Source: an uncultured Litoreibacter sp. (lineage in GTDB: Bacteria > Pseudomonadota > Alphaproteobacteria > Rhodobacterales > Rhodobacteraceae). From it: a stretch of DNA of 64,000 nt. Location: the NCBI GenBank assembly GCA_947501685.1, contig CANMWQ010000001.1, positions 62,001 through 126,000 of the forward strand. Reading direction: 5' to 3'. The notes beneath the pieces are model-generated. The model did no database searches and was not told the origin of the DNA. It saw only the letters and a list, made by a program, of their open reading frames with translations. Both the position numbers and the translations under genes were made by a program. Positions 26,388 to 33,947 of this stretch are shown here, one piece after another. The first letter of the stretch is position 1, and every line of letters starts with the position of its first letter.

Positions 26388-26726
26388 ATGGTCGCAATGA
26401 ATAAGCTTGTTGTCTATGTCACTGAGGCGGGGAAAACACCGTTCGACGATTGGTTCAATGGTCTGGATACGGCGGCGGCATTGAAGGTCAGAACCGCACT
26501 TGCACGGATCGAGACCGGAAACCTTGGCGACGTGAAGCCAGTTGGGCAGGGCGTGTCAGAGCGGCGCATCACCTTCGGCCCCGGCTACCGCGTCTATTTT
26601 GGCAAGGACGGCGATACGCTTGTGATCCTGCTTTGTGGTGGGACTAAGAAGCGCCAATCAAAGGACATAGAGCAGGCCAAAGCATATTGGGACGACTACA
26701 AAGCCCGCAAAGAGAAAGGCGACTGA
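26388..26726 (+). CDS. RelE/ParE-family toxin, addiction-module killer type
   Basis: Toxin of 112 aa from the ATG at 26388 (or 109 aa from 26397). The frame extends to 26367 but that start would sit in the operator. The pattern matches the HI1419-type killer family: an N-terminal VTEAGKTPFDDWFNGL, then LARIETGNLGDVKPVGQGVS, ERRITFGPGYRVYFGKDGDT and LVILLCGGTKKRQSKDIEQA. Family members are usually mRNA interferases. The antitoxin follows after one base, the reverse order seen in higBA-type pairs. Probably stabilises the element. Confidence 0.88.
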   Translation: MVAMNKLVVYVTEAGKTPFDDWFNGLDTAAALKVRTALARIETGNLGDVKPVGQGVSERRITFGPGYRVYFGKDGDTLVILLCGGTKKRQSKDIEQAKAYWDDYKARKEKGD

Positions 26727-26727
26727 G

Positions 26728-27057
26728 ATGCCACTGACCAAAGATTTCAAAGACACGATCAAAGCCCGCGCTGAGCGCGATCCTGAGTTTCGGGCGGGGT
26801 TGTTCCGCGAAGCCATCGAAGCGATGCTGAGCGACGATCTTGAGACCGGCAAGGTGCTGCTGCGCGACTACGTCAACGCCACTGTGGGGTTTGAGGCCTT
26901 GGCGTTAGACATGGACAAAGACCCCAAGAGCCTGATGCGTATGCTCAGCGCCAAGGGCAATCCGCGCGCGGATAATTTGCTGGCCATGGTTGCCCACCTG
27001 AAGCTGCGCGAGGGCGTGTCTTTTTCAATCGCCACAAACAATAGTCTGATTGAGTAG
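26728..27057 (+). CDS. antitoxin of the HI1420/HigA-like type
   Basis: Protein of 109 aa placed directly after the toxin. It has an N-terminal helical part (DPEFRAGLFREAIEAMLSDD and ETGKVLLRDYVNATVGF) and a C-terminal helix-turn-helix (ALDMDKDPKSLMRMLSAKGN then NLLAMVAHLKLREGV), the layout of addiction-module antidote proteins that neutralise the toxin and bind their own operator. The last residues differ from the usual ending. Transcribed toward the convergent nuclease gene. Confidence 0.83.
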   Translation: MPLTKDFKDTIKARAERDPEFRAGLFREAIEAMLSDDLETGKVLLRDYVNATVGFEALALDMDKDPKSLMRMLSAKGNPRADNLLAMVAHLKLREGVSFSIATNNSLIE

Positions 27058-27163
27058 AGTTGGGCTAAACTAGACTATGCTCGGTCAAGTCCCTTAGCTT
27101 ACGAACAATTGTCGGACTGTCGATGCATTGGAACTAGAGAATTTGCCAGCAAAACGCCTGAAA

Positions 27164-28366
27164 TCAATACAGCTCTCGCCGACGCTGAAGGTATTCGATT
27201 TTGGGCGGATGAGAGGTGGGAGCGACAAGCTTTGTCCCATCAAACTTCTGCAGTGCTTCCTTTAGCTTGTGGTCCTCACCAACCTTTTCCCAGTTAACCG
27301 TAACGGTAGAGTCATCAGCAATGATTAAGCATCCTATTTCGAATGCTCGATCCACTAGAACAGATAAGCAGATTCCGTTGGAGGGGTCTAGTCGGATTGT
27401 TTCGTCTACGCTCCAAGGCACGATGTGCGAGGCTATAAGGAATTCCCGTGTGCTAATGCCTGTCAACGCACAACGATGGCCGTAATTCTGTTTGACGGCA
27501 TTTGCGAACACCCTCTGAGCACTACCGCGGGTCTTAACCGTCGCGCTGGTATCAGAGACTTCATAACTTCCGATTTCCAAGCTCTTTTCGAAGGCAGAGA
27601 TTTCTTCGTTCGAGAGTGGGGATGCCTCCGCCGAAGCGTCGCTGTCTATGCCAGAAGCAGGCGGCAGATGGGCAGGCCAAATTGATTCTTGATCTGCTGC
27701 GTCGGTAGCCTTTGCATTCCATGGATCGGTTTTTCTACTTGGATCGAAATAAAGACTCGCTTCGTTTTTATCTGAAGAGAACAACTTCCAAGCCAGAGCT
27801 GAGTTTTGCGATGTGCTGGCCGCCAAGTCTTGGATCGATTGAGGTGCCATATCCAAAGATGCCCATTCAAAGCCATTGCTTGGCGTGTCGATGTGAACGC
27901 GCAAGTGGATCTTTTGGGTTTCATTCCGAAGCTTAACTGCTACCAAAAAAGGCTGCCCAAAGTCTGACGCAGCCAACTTGGCGAATTCCTCATCAGCGGC
28001 AGCCGCTGTGGTAAGCTCAGGGTCACCGAGTATGGTTTCCACTGTAAATTCAGATGGATGCAGTGACATCTTCCATGGAGGGGGCGCGCTATTGGTTTCC
28101 CAAGCTAAGTGAGGCCGATCTGCTGATCGTCTGAACAGCTTTCCCATTGCCGATCCCGAAGGCCACTGAAATTTTATCGCAATTGATTCCTTTCCCCCCG
28201 AGATCTCTGGAAATGCGGATTCCAAGTCGCTTATGAAACCCTCCTTCCTCGACAGTTGGATGTAGTCCTTTGTGTAGGTTTGTCCTGGCAAGCGCCCATA
28301 GGTGGCTCGATGAGCTGACTTCCCATAGTGTACGACCAAGACCCATTCGACCTGCTGCATCATCAT
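27164..28366 (-). CDS. HNH endonuclease-domain protein, candidate restriction enzyme
   Basis: Protein of 400 aa in a low-G+C stretch. The C-terminal 100 residues are an HNH_2-type nuclease: [40 protein letters not shown] and [16 protein letters not shown], with the His of ASHI, the Asn of SNG and the Asp/Arg after it. The N-terminal 290 residues contain no domain I recognise and may hold DNA-specificity functions. Its ATG overlaps the stop of the adenine methylase by four bases (ATGA), so they are translated together, as in restriction-modification pairs. Confidence 0.8.
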   Translation of the reverse strand: MMMQQVEWVLVVHYGKSAHRATYGRLPGQTYTKDYIQLSRKEGFISDLESAFPEISGGKESIAIKFQWPSGSAMGKLFRRSADRPHLAWETNSAPPPWKMSLHPSEFTVETILGDPELTTAAAADEEFAKLAASDFGQPFLVAVKLRNETQKIHLRVHIDTPSNGFEWASLDMAPQSIQDLAASTSQNSALAWKLFSSDKNEASLYFDPSRKTDPWNAKATDAADQESIWPAHLPPASGIDSDASAEASPLSNEEISAFEKSLEIGSYEVSDTSATVKTRGSAQRVFANAVKQNYGHRCALTGISTREFLIASHIVPWSVDETIRLDPSNGICLSVLVDRAFEIGCLIIADDSTVTVNWEKVGEDHKLKEALQKFDGTKLVAPTSHPPKIEYLQRRRELY

Positions 28367-29271
28367 TTAGGCCGCCCAATTACAATGGCTTCGGGAGATT
28401 TATGAGACTCCACTTCTCGCCGGCTTTGGGCTGCAAGAGCACGATGAGCTTTGAAACTCACTATTTCGTTCCCAGGGAACAATTCACGGACGCCTTCGGT
28501 ATCGCGGTTCGACATTATCCAGTTTACACCGCGTGTACTCAGGTCTTGGCAAATCTCGGCCAGGTCGATCAAGTCAGGTAGCTCAAAGGTCTTGGCGGTA
28601 TATTTGTTGAATTTGGCCGTAGGCTCTTTTTCAATCGTAGGTTTAGAAAAAATGGGTAGGTATGGCGGATCAAGGTATACAAAATCACCCTCCTTAGCTT
28701 TTGTGACTAGCTGTCGAAAATCACATTGCAGAATATTTGCACCATCAAGAGTGCGAGCAATCCCCCTTAGATCTGAGTCGCTAAAGCCTCTAAATTTTCG
28801 ATCGCCCCAAGGTGCATTCATCGCGCCAGTCTTGGAGTTTTCACGCCACAAATGGTTCCAAGAGACGCCATTCAGATAAAGGAAGCGAGCCGCTTTTTCC
28901 AGGTCATTTGTTGGGACCGTAGCTCGAACTTCATAGTAAAATTCTTTTCCGTCATTTTCGAGATACCAATCTAGTAGCGGCTTCAATCCCTCTGGATTGT
29001 CTCGCAGCGCTACCCAGGCTGACACAAGGTGGCCATTGAGGTCGGCTAAGTTAGCACGGCCTGTGATCTTTGGTCTGCAAGCAAGAAAAACAGCTCCGCC
29101 TCCCAAGAAAGGTTCGTAGTAGTCTCGAATAGTCTCAGGTACGTGGGGCAGAATACGTGGTAGCAGCCGCGTCTTGCCGCCCACCCAACGCACAAAAGGC
29201 TTCCGGAGCATTTCCGTTTCTGGGGCCAAAGTGGGGTCTTCCGTTACAATATCACTGGAGTTTCTGCTCAT
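28363..29271 (-). CDS. DNA adenine methyltransferase, D12 (Dam-like) class
   Basis: N6-adenine DNA methyltransferase of 302 aa. The S-adenosylmethionine pocket is seen as [17 protein letters not shown] and [15 protein letters not shown], and the catalytic motif IV as [13 protein letters not shown]. This order is the alpha class to which Dam and M.DpnII belong. The recognition site cannot be read from sequence; GATC is only a guess from class. It is divergent from the second methyltransferase across 93 bases and overlaps the HNH gene, so it is probably the cognate protector. Confidence 0.92.
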   Translation of the reverse strand: MSRNSSDIVTEDPTLAPETEMLRKPFVRWVGGKTRLLPRILPHVPETIRDYYEPFLGGGAVFLACRPKITGRANLADLNGHLVSAWVALRDNPEGLKPLLDWYLENDGKEFYYEVRATVPTNDLEKAARFLYLNGVSWNHLWRENSKTGAMNAPWGDRKFRGFSDSDLRGIARTLDGANILQCDFRQLVTKAKEGDFVYLDPPYLPIFSKPTIEKEPTAKFNKYTAKTFELPDLIDLAEICQDLSTRGVNWIMSNRDTEGVRELFPGNEIVSFKAHRALAAQSRREVESHKSPEAIVIGRPK

Positions 29272-29364
29272 TTGATCTTAAACTTTTCGCAAGGTTGCGA
29301 AGAGCGCGGCGAACGCGCTGCATACACTTTTCGGCAAGGATTCTTCCTTAGTTATCGGGGCTAC
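29272..29364. promoter_or_regulatory. divergent promoter region of the two methyltransferases
   Basis: This 93-base gap separates two divergent methyltransferase genes. The forward open frame runs through it, but the 31 residues it would add are not family-like, and GGGG at 29357-29360 precedes the ATG at 29365. No clear operator seen. Confidence 0.4.
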
Positions 29365-30681
29365 ATGGCAGAAGTTACACTAAATTGGAAGAACAAGGAC
29401 TTGGTCTTGCTGGCGTCCGGCGCTCGAGCGTATGAGTGGATCGAGCCGTCTGACAGCATTCTCAATGAGGCTCCGGACCTACACAGCATCAGCGGGGATG
29501 AGCCACTTCGTTCATCAAATGTTCTCGCTATCGGCGATGGCGCGGACGTTTTGGCGGCTCTGTCTAGCCAGACGGATGTGCTCGAAGACAAAATCCGTCT
29601 CGTGTACATTGATCCGCCATACAACACGAATGCTGATGTGCGCTCTTATGACGACGCCTTGGATCGTTCTAAATGGCTAAGCATGCTCCGCGACCGGCTG
29701 CTTGCCTTGCAGCCGCACTTGTCAGACGACGCAAGTATCTGGGTGCATCTTGATGACGCCGAGGTTCATCGTGCGCGATTGGTGATGGACGAAGTGTTTG
29801 GAGAAGGGGCCTTTGTGTCATCAATTATCTGGCAAAAACGAACGACAAGGGAGTCCCGGACGGCGTTTTCAAACAACCATGACACAATATTGGTATATGC
29901 ACCAAGCGGACCCAAGAAATGGAAGACTTCTAGAAACTTACTGGAAAAAGACAATGCGCATCTAAAGAACAGGGACGACGATCCGCGTGGCCCTTGGGCG
30001 GATGCACCTTTCACGGCTCCAGGATATCGAGCTGCGCAGCAATATCCGATCGAAACGCCGTCGGGGGATATCTTGAAGCCACCTAGGGGCAGATCATGGT
30101 ACGCTACTGAACCAACCTATCGGCAGCTATTGGCGGAAGATAGGATTTGGTTTCCCAAAAATGGAGCCGGTTCGCCAAGAATAAAGCTCTTCAGTCATCA
30201 ATTGAGAGGTTTGGTGCCGTTTACGATTTGGGGAACCGCCGAAACTGGCACAAATGATGATGCTAAGCGTCATCTGATGGCACTCTTTCCTGAATCTGCA
30301 GTCTTTGACACTCCAAAGCCTGAAGAACTTCTGGAGCGGATCATTCATGTTGCCAGCAAGCCTGGTGAGCTGGTGGTGGATTTGTTTGGAGGGAGCGGCA
30401 CAACCGCAGCAACTGCTCACAAAATGAGACGCCGCTGGATTTTGGTTGAGCGTAGTCACAGCACATTTGAACGTTTCACCCTCCCTAGGCTTCAGGCCGT
30501 GGTAAATGGTGTCGATCCAAATGGGATTACACAACAGGCCAATTGGGTAGGTGGCGGCGGTTTTGAGGCAGTTTATGTGCCCCCTCGACTTGGGAGGACT
30601 TTGACAAAGAAGAGGCTCTCAGAGTTGGAGCAGTTTGTTTCTAAAGGACGGGCGGGCAACATGGTGTTTTCTGCGGGCTAA
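29365..30681 (+). CDS. site-specific DNA methyltransferase, beta class (type III Mod-like)
   Basis: DNA methyltransferase of 438 aa with motif IV first (RLVYIDPPYNTNADVRSYDD near residues 89-108) and motif I late (ELVVDLFGGSGTTAATAHKM), the beta-class order. The DPPY motif fits amino-group methylation of adenine or cytosine-N4. HTH-like insert KRHLMALFPESAVFDTPKPE and WILVERSHSTFERFTLPRL follow. It is shorter than true type III Mod (about 600 aa), and no Res helicase is present. Its place beside a Dam-like enzyme and nuclease recalls DpnII-type systems with two methylases. Confidence 0.87.
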   Translation: MAEVTLNWKNKDLVLLASGARAYEWIEPSDSILNEAPDLHSISGDEPLRSSNVLAIGDGADVLAALSSQTDVLEDKIRLVYIDPPYNTNADVRSYDDALDRSKWLSMLRDRLLALQPHLSDDASIWVHLDDAEVHRARLVMDEVFGEGAFVSSIIWQKRTTRESRTAFSNNHDTILVYAPSGPKKWKTSRNLLEKDNAHLKNRDDDPRGPWADAPFTAPGYRAAQQYPIETPSGDILKPPRGRSWYATEPTYRQLLAEDRIWFPKNGAGSPRIKLFSHQLRGLVPFTIWGTAETGTNDDAKRHLMALFPESAVFDTPKPEELLERIIHVASKPGELVVDLFGGSGTTAATAHKMRRRWILVERSHSTFERFTLPRLQAVVNGVDPNGITQQANWVGGGGFEAVYVPPRLGRTLTKKRLSELEQFVSKGRAGNMVFSAG

Positions 30682-30763
30682 TTGCTCTTTGTTCTGACTG
30701 GAACGTCGTTTTTCGATGTCGGCTATTTGCTGTTAAGGCTTGGTCACTGACAACTTCAACTTA

Positions 30764-31033
30764 CTACTCTTCGCCGTAGAAATAGAACTTGCGTTGGGAG
30801 ACGTCGCTGTTTGTGAGCAGGATTTTCCAAAGAGCTTCGCCGATACCCGCGAAGATGCCACCTGCAACGCCAAGGTGAAGCAGGAACAGAGTGTAGATGT
30901 CCCAAAAGTGGCCTGTTTCAGAGCGGTAGGAGATGAAGCCAACGCTGGTAACCACCAGTAGGACAATCCCCATCACGCGCAAAGAATTGGCGAATTTGTT
31001 GATTGGCGTCTTAGGATCTTTCAAATGTTTCAT
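30764..31033 (-). CDS. small two-helix membrane protein of the element
   Basis: Started at the ATG at 31031-31033 it encodes 89 aa; a longer frame only reads the tail of the regulator gene. The protein has a basic N-terminus (MKHLKDPKTPINKF), a first membrane helix (VMGIVLLVVTSVGFISY), a short loop and a second helix (LFLLHLGVAGGIFAGIGEAL), then a polar tail ending FYFYGEE. No family recognised. It starts 13 bases after the XRE regulator stop, so the two form an operon. Confidence 0.65.
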   Translation of the reverse strand: MKHLKDPKTPINKFANSLRVMGIVLLVVTSVGFISYRSETGHFWDIYTLFLLHLGVAGGIFAGIGEALWKILLTNSDVSQRKFYFYGEE

Positions 31034-31046
31034 CGGGTTGTCCGCC

Positions 31047-31472
31047 TTAGCCAATGGCCGAAAAGAACAGCTTTGCCTCGCTTTGCGGCGAGGTGCCCTT
31101 CGAAAGGGCTTGCTCAAAGATGTAGTGGGTAAATTTTTGTATTTCCGCGCTGGAAAACGTCCTCTTGTTCGTCTGCGCGTGATCAAACACAGCCTGCGCG
31201 GTTTCCCCAGCTAAACGAGCGGACTGCTCGCTGTCAGGCACGGAGTTTCCATACACCAGCCACATGAGGTTCTTGTCGAATTCTTCGCAAAACTTGACTG
31301 CGATCGAGAGCGGCAGCTCCCGTTTTTCAAGCTCATAATTCTTGTAAGATTTGTCAGCGATCCCCAGGATCGCTGCGACTTTGTTTTGAGGATAGCCGAG
31401 CTGACTGCGCACACTCAGCATCCTTTGGCCGATTCCAATCAATACAGTTGACATTCGGACAAATGTTCCCAT
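31047..31472 (-). CDS. XRE-family helix-turn-helix regulator of the element
   Basis: DNA-binding protein of up to 141 aa (ATG at 31470-31472; 135 aa from 31454). The N-terminal HTH reads MLSVRSQLGYPQNKVAAILG then IADKSYKNYELEKRELPLSI, a standard phage-repressor-type fold, followed by a helical tail that may mediate dimerisation. It is divergent from the excisionase-integrase operon, with an inverted repeat between them, the arrangement of a lysogeny-type repressor of excision. Confidence 0.88.
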   Translation of the reverse strand: MGTFVRMSTVLIGIGQRMLSVRSQLGYPQNKVAAILGIADKSYKNYELEKRELPLSIAVKFCEEFDKNLMWLVYGNSVPDSEQSARLAGETAQAVFDHAQTNKRTFSSAEIQKFTHYIFEQALSKGTSPQSEAKLFFSAIG

Positions 31473-31481
31473 ATCTGGACT

Positions 31482-31502
31482 TACGTAACCTTTTGTTGCG
31501 TA
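31482..31502. promoter_or_regulatory. inverted-repeat operator between XRE regulator and excisionase genes
   Basis: TACGTAAC (31482-31489) and GTTGCGTA (31495-31502) form an inverted repeat with seven of eight pairs around a 5-base spacer. The left arm lies within the palindrome TTACGTAA. The position in the 72-base divergent gap suggests a binding site for the XRE protein. Confidence 0.55.
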
Positions 31503-31544
31503 TTCTTCCTATTGATATCACTAAATGCCAAAGAGGAAAGAACT

Positions 31545-31751
31545 ATGGACGATTGTTCCCTGCTTACCCCGAGAGAATTGGCAGCTCATAGCGGCTGGCC
31601 TGAGAAGCGGATCAGGAAGTTGATAGCCACCAGAAGCATTCGATTCCTCAAGAACGGGACTAATTTTCTACTGCCGCAGGACGCGGTTCAGGACTACATC
31701 GCGCGGAATATGGTGGAACCTGACGAGCGTTCGGGCGCGAGCAAGCCATGA
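31545..31751 (+). CDS. excisionase/AlpA-like small HTH protein
   Basis: Protein of 68 aa started at the ATG at 31545, which follows an AGAGGAAAG ribosome binding site (31532-31540); the frame is open upstream without support. The helix-turn-helix runs LTPRELAAHSGWPEKRIRKL followed by a wing with RFLKNGTNFLLPQDAVQDYI, the pattern of MerR-like excisionases. It overlaps the next small gene (ATGA). Probably a directionality factor for the integrase. Confidence 0.75.
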   Translation: MDDCSLLTPRELAAHSGWPEKRIRKLIATRSIRFLKNGTNFLLPQDAVQDYIARNMVEPDERSGASKP

Positions 31752-31963
31752 GCCGGGCAGGGCAAACACCCATCATGGCCAGCGAGACGACCGCCGCGCG
31801 ATTGCTCGATTTGCGCACGAACGAGTTCAAGGCTTTGGTCGATGAAGGTCACCTTCCGCCCGGGCATGAAATTGCACCGGGCATTGTTCGTTGGGATACT
31901 GAAACGCTCAAGCGGATTTCAGGTGGAGATGTGACAGGGCTATGGGATCAAATTCAGTGGTAG
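31748..31963 (+). CDS. second small HTH-like protein upstream of the integrase
   Basis: Protein of 71 aa with a predicted helix-turn-helix (ETTAARLLDLRTNEFKALVD) and a wing region (HEIAPGIVRWDTETLKRISG), similar in style to the preceding excisionase-like protein. It overlaps both neighbours: four bases with the upstream gene and 22 bases with the integrase start. Function unknown; a role in excision control is inferred from position. Confidence 0.6.
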   Translation: MSRAGQTPIMASETTAARLLDLRTNEFKALVDEGHLPPGHEIAPGIVRWDTETLKRISGGDVTGLWDQIQW

Positions 31964-32976
31964 GCCGACGCAAGAAATACCTTTGGCAGCATCCATCTGG
32001 CCGTTGGTATGTGCGCAAGAGCGTCAACGGCAAGATGTTCTATCTGGGGCGTATCACGGCAGAAGAAGGTACGGCAGAGTTTGATCAGCAGTACTGGGAG
32101 ATCGTCAGCGGGAAGAAAGCGGGTTCCAAGACGTCATGGGGGGCTTTGATTGACGCTCTGCGTGAGACCGACAAATGGAAGGATTTTTCGCCCCGCTATC
32201 GGCGCGACCTTGAACAAGTTTTTGAGTATCTGACCGAAAAGATAGGACGCGCTGACGTGGCACGCCTGACCCAAGCCGACATTTACGACGCCATGGAAAA
32301 GAACCGCCATCGCGTACGGTTCGCCAACTACATTCCGACCGCGATCAGCATGTTATCCAAAATGGCGATGCGCAAGCGCTGGCGCAAAGACAATCCCGCT
32401 ATTGATATCGAGCCGTTGAGAGTTCCGAAGGACCGCAAGAAACCGCATTTGCCGTGGACAGATTGGGCGGTCGAAAAGATGCGGGAAGAGGGTGCGCCAT
32501 TGCCTCGCCTGATTTTTGAGATTGGCGTGGGGAGTGTGCAGCGTCCTGGTGACTGGGTTGACTTCCAATGGGGCGACTATGACGGCGATACCCTCAAGTT
32601 GCGGCAGAACAAGACAGATACTTTTCTTTCACTGCCCTGCACGATTGCGCTCAAGGCCGCACTGGACAGCGCAAAGGCCGATCTGGGATTCGCGCCGCAC
32701 CCATCGCGCCACATCCTGACGCGCGCTGATGGTTCGAAGATGGACTACCATGCAATGGCCCGCGTCATGGTGCGCGAACGTAAGCGGTTAGGCCTGATGG
32801 CCTATGACCAACACGCCTTGCGGTATCGCGGCGTGATGGAATTGGCGTGGGCGGGCTGCACGGACGATGAAATCGCCAGCTACAGCGGTCACACATCCAA
32901 GGAGATGATCATCAAATATGCGGGGGAGGCCCGTCAGATCATGCGTGCGCGACAGGCGGCAGCAAAGCGCAAATGA
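31942..32976 (+). CDS. int: tyrosine-family integrase of the element
   Basis: Site-specific recombinase of 344 aa. The catalytic domain shows the first Arg in GVGSVQRPGDWVDFQW, the HxxR box in DQHALRYRGVMELAW, the His of SYSGHTSKEM and the nucleophilic Tyr in IIKYAGEARQIM. The N-terminus has an AP2-like arm-binding segment (WQHPSGRWYVRKSVNGKMFY). It lies at the right end, 87 bases from the tRNA-Cys, as expected for an enzyme that uses the tRNA as attachment site. Confidence 0.95.
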   Translation: MGSNSVVGRRKKYLWQHPSGRWYVRKSVNGKMFYLGRITAEEGTAEFDQQYWEIVSGKKAGSKTSWGALIDALRETDKWKDFSPRYRRDLEQVFEYLTEKIGRADVARLTQADIYDAMEKNRHRVRFANYIPTAISMLSKMAMRKRWRKDNPAIDIEPLRVPKDRKKPHLPWTDWAVEKMREEGAPLPRLIFEIGVGSVQRPGDWVDFQWGDYDGDTLKLRQNKTDTFLSLPCTIALKAALDSAKADLGFAPHPSRHILTRADGSKMDYHAMARVMVRERKRLGLMAYDQHALRYRGVMELAWAGCTDDEIASYSGHTSKEMIIKYAGEARQIMRARQAAAKRK

Positions 32977-33007
32977 TCCCGAACAGAACAAGCACAGAAC
33001 GAGAAAC

Positions 33008-33027
33008 TGATACCCGAGGTGATACCC
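33008..33027 (+). repeat. paired TGATACCC direct repeats near attR, candidate arm sites
   Basis: TGATACCC occurs at 33008-33015 and 33020-33027, twelve bases apart, between the integrase stop and the tRNA. The same octamer lies near the left end at 23456-23463. In the circular form the copies would flank the attachment core on both sides. Confidence 0.5.
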
Positions 33028-33062
33028 AATGAGCAGAGAAATTCATAACCCATTGATTTTAT

Positions 33063-33136
33063 TGGAGGCGAGTACCGGAATCGAACCGGTGTACACGGAT
33101 TTGCAATCCGCTGCGTCACCACTCCGCCAACTCGCC
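33063..33136 (-). tRNA. tRNA-Cys (GCA), attR
   Basis: The 74-base gene on the minus strand folds with acceptor GGCGAGT pairing ACTCGCC, discriminator T, encoded CCA, and a T-arm ACCGG-TTCGATT-CCGGT. The anticodon GCA is at 33102-33104 within TTGCAAA. It is the intact copy; its 3' half is repeated at 23335-23381. Because the 5' half lies on the chromosomal side and the 3' half on the element side, the present gene is probably a chimera of host and element sequence. Confidence 0.96.
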
Positions 33137-33269
33137 TCTATGGTGCCGGATTTCTCTATCGCAGCGGGTTTTGCGGCGCAAGGGCGCAAAAGGGTGGATC
33201 GCTGTTGTCGCAGACCGCATTCTGTGGCAAACGGGATTCAACTGAAACTAGACTGATGAGTTTAGTCCT

Positions 33270-33923
33270 ATGACCGACTTCGCCGCCAACCGGACAATGA
33301 TGGTCGACACGCAGGTGCGCCCGTCTGATGTAACCAAATTTCCGATCATCGACGCGCTTTTGACCGTGCAGCGCGAGGCCTTTGTGCCGCAGTCGCGTCG
33401 GGAGGTTGCCTATGCGGACGTCAACATCTCGCTGGGCGCAGGCCGGGTGATCTTTGAGCCGCGCACGCTGGCCAAGATGCTTGATGCGATGAGCATTGAG
33501 CAAAGCGACATGGTGCTCTGCGTGGGCGCTGGTCTGGGCTACAGCGCCGCCGTGCTGTCGCGCATGTCCGAGGCCGTGGTCGCCGTTGAGCAAAACAGTG
33601 ATCTGGCGCGGGATGCCGAAGCCATTCTGGCGGAACAGGGCGCCGACAATGTCGTCATCATCGAGGGCGAGTTGCCCGCAGGTGCGGCCAAACACGGGCC
33701 TTACGACGCCATTATCATCGAGGGCGGGGTGGAGAACGTGCCCGCGTCTTTGACCGACCAGCTCAAGGATGGCGGGCGGATAGGTGCTGTGTTCATGCGC
33801 GATGGTTTGGGGGAATGCCGGATCGGCCACAAGGCGGGCGCGCATGTCAATTGGCGGCTGGCCTTCAACGCAAGCGCGCCGGTCCTGCCCGGTTTCGAAG
33901 CCGAGGCGACTTTTTCTTTGTAA
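33270..33923 (+). CDS. protein-L-isoaspartate O-methyltransferase-like protein
   Basis: Predicted S-adenosylmethionine-dependent methyltransferase of 217 aa with the PCMT layout: RTMMVDTQVRPSDVTKFPII, then REAFVPQSRREVAYADVNIS, and the SAM loop VLCVGAGLGYSAAVLSRMS. The second half contains YDAIIIEGGVENVPASLTDQ. Whether it repairs isoaspartate is uncertain because the family includes divergent members often placed before tolC in Rhodobacteraceae. The outer-membrane tolC-like gene follows after 24 bases, so they are probably co-transcribed. Confidence 0.85.
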   Translation: MTDFAANRTMMVDTQVRPSDVTKFPIIDALLTVQREAFVPQSRREVAYADVNISLGAGRVIFEPRTLAKMLDAMSIEQSDMVLCVGAGLGYSAAVLSRMSEAVVAVEQNSDLARDAEAILAEQGADNVVIIEGELPAGAAKHGPYDAIIIEGGVENVPASLTDQLKDGGRIGAVFMRDGLGECRIGHKAGAHVNWRLAFNASAPVLPGFEAEATFSL

Positions 33924-33947
33924 CCCCGTTTGAGAAGGCATGACCTG

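Larger units (their letters stand above)
23335..33109. mobile_element. integrative mobilizable element inserted in tRNA-Cys, about 9.7 kb
   Basis: The two tRNA-derived direct repeats lie 9728 bases apart. Between them are a replication-type HTH protein, MobC, relaxase with nested genes, a toxin-antitoxin pair, a methyltransferase/nuclease cargo, an XRE repressor, two excisionase-like genes and a tyrosine integrase whose stop is 87 bases from the tRNA. Several genes, above all from 27.1 to 31.5 kb, have visibly lower G+C than the chromosome. No type IV secretion genes are present, so transfer would need a helper; hence mobilizable rather than conjugative. Confidence 0.92.

Noticed and set aside
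26367-26726. toxin starting at 26367
   Set aside because: That ATG lies inside the operator repeat; starts at 26388 or 26397 better fit the family N-terminus.
29272-29364. N-terminal extension of the beta-class methyltransferase
   Set aside because: The 31 extra residues are not family-like and would fill the whole divergent promoter gap.
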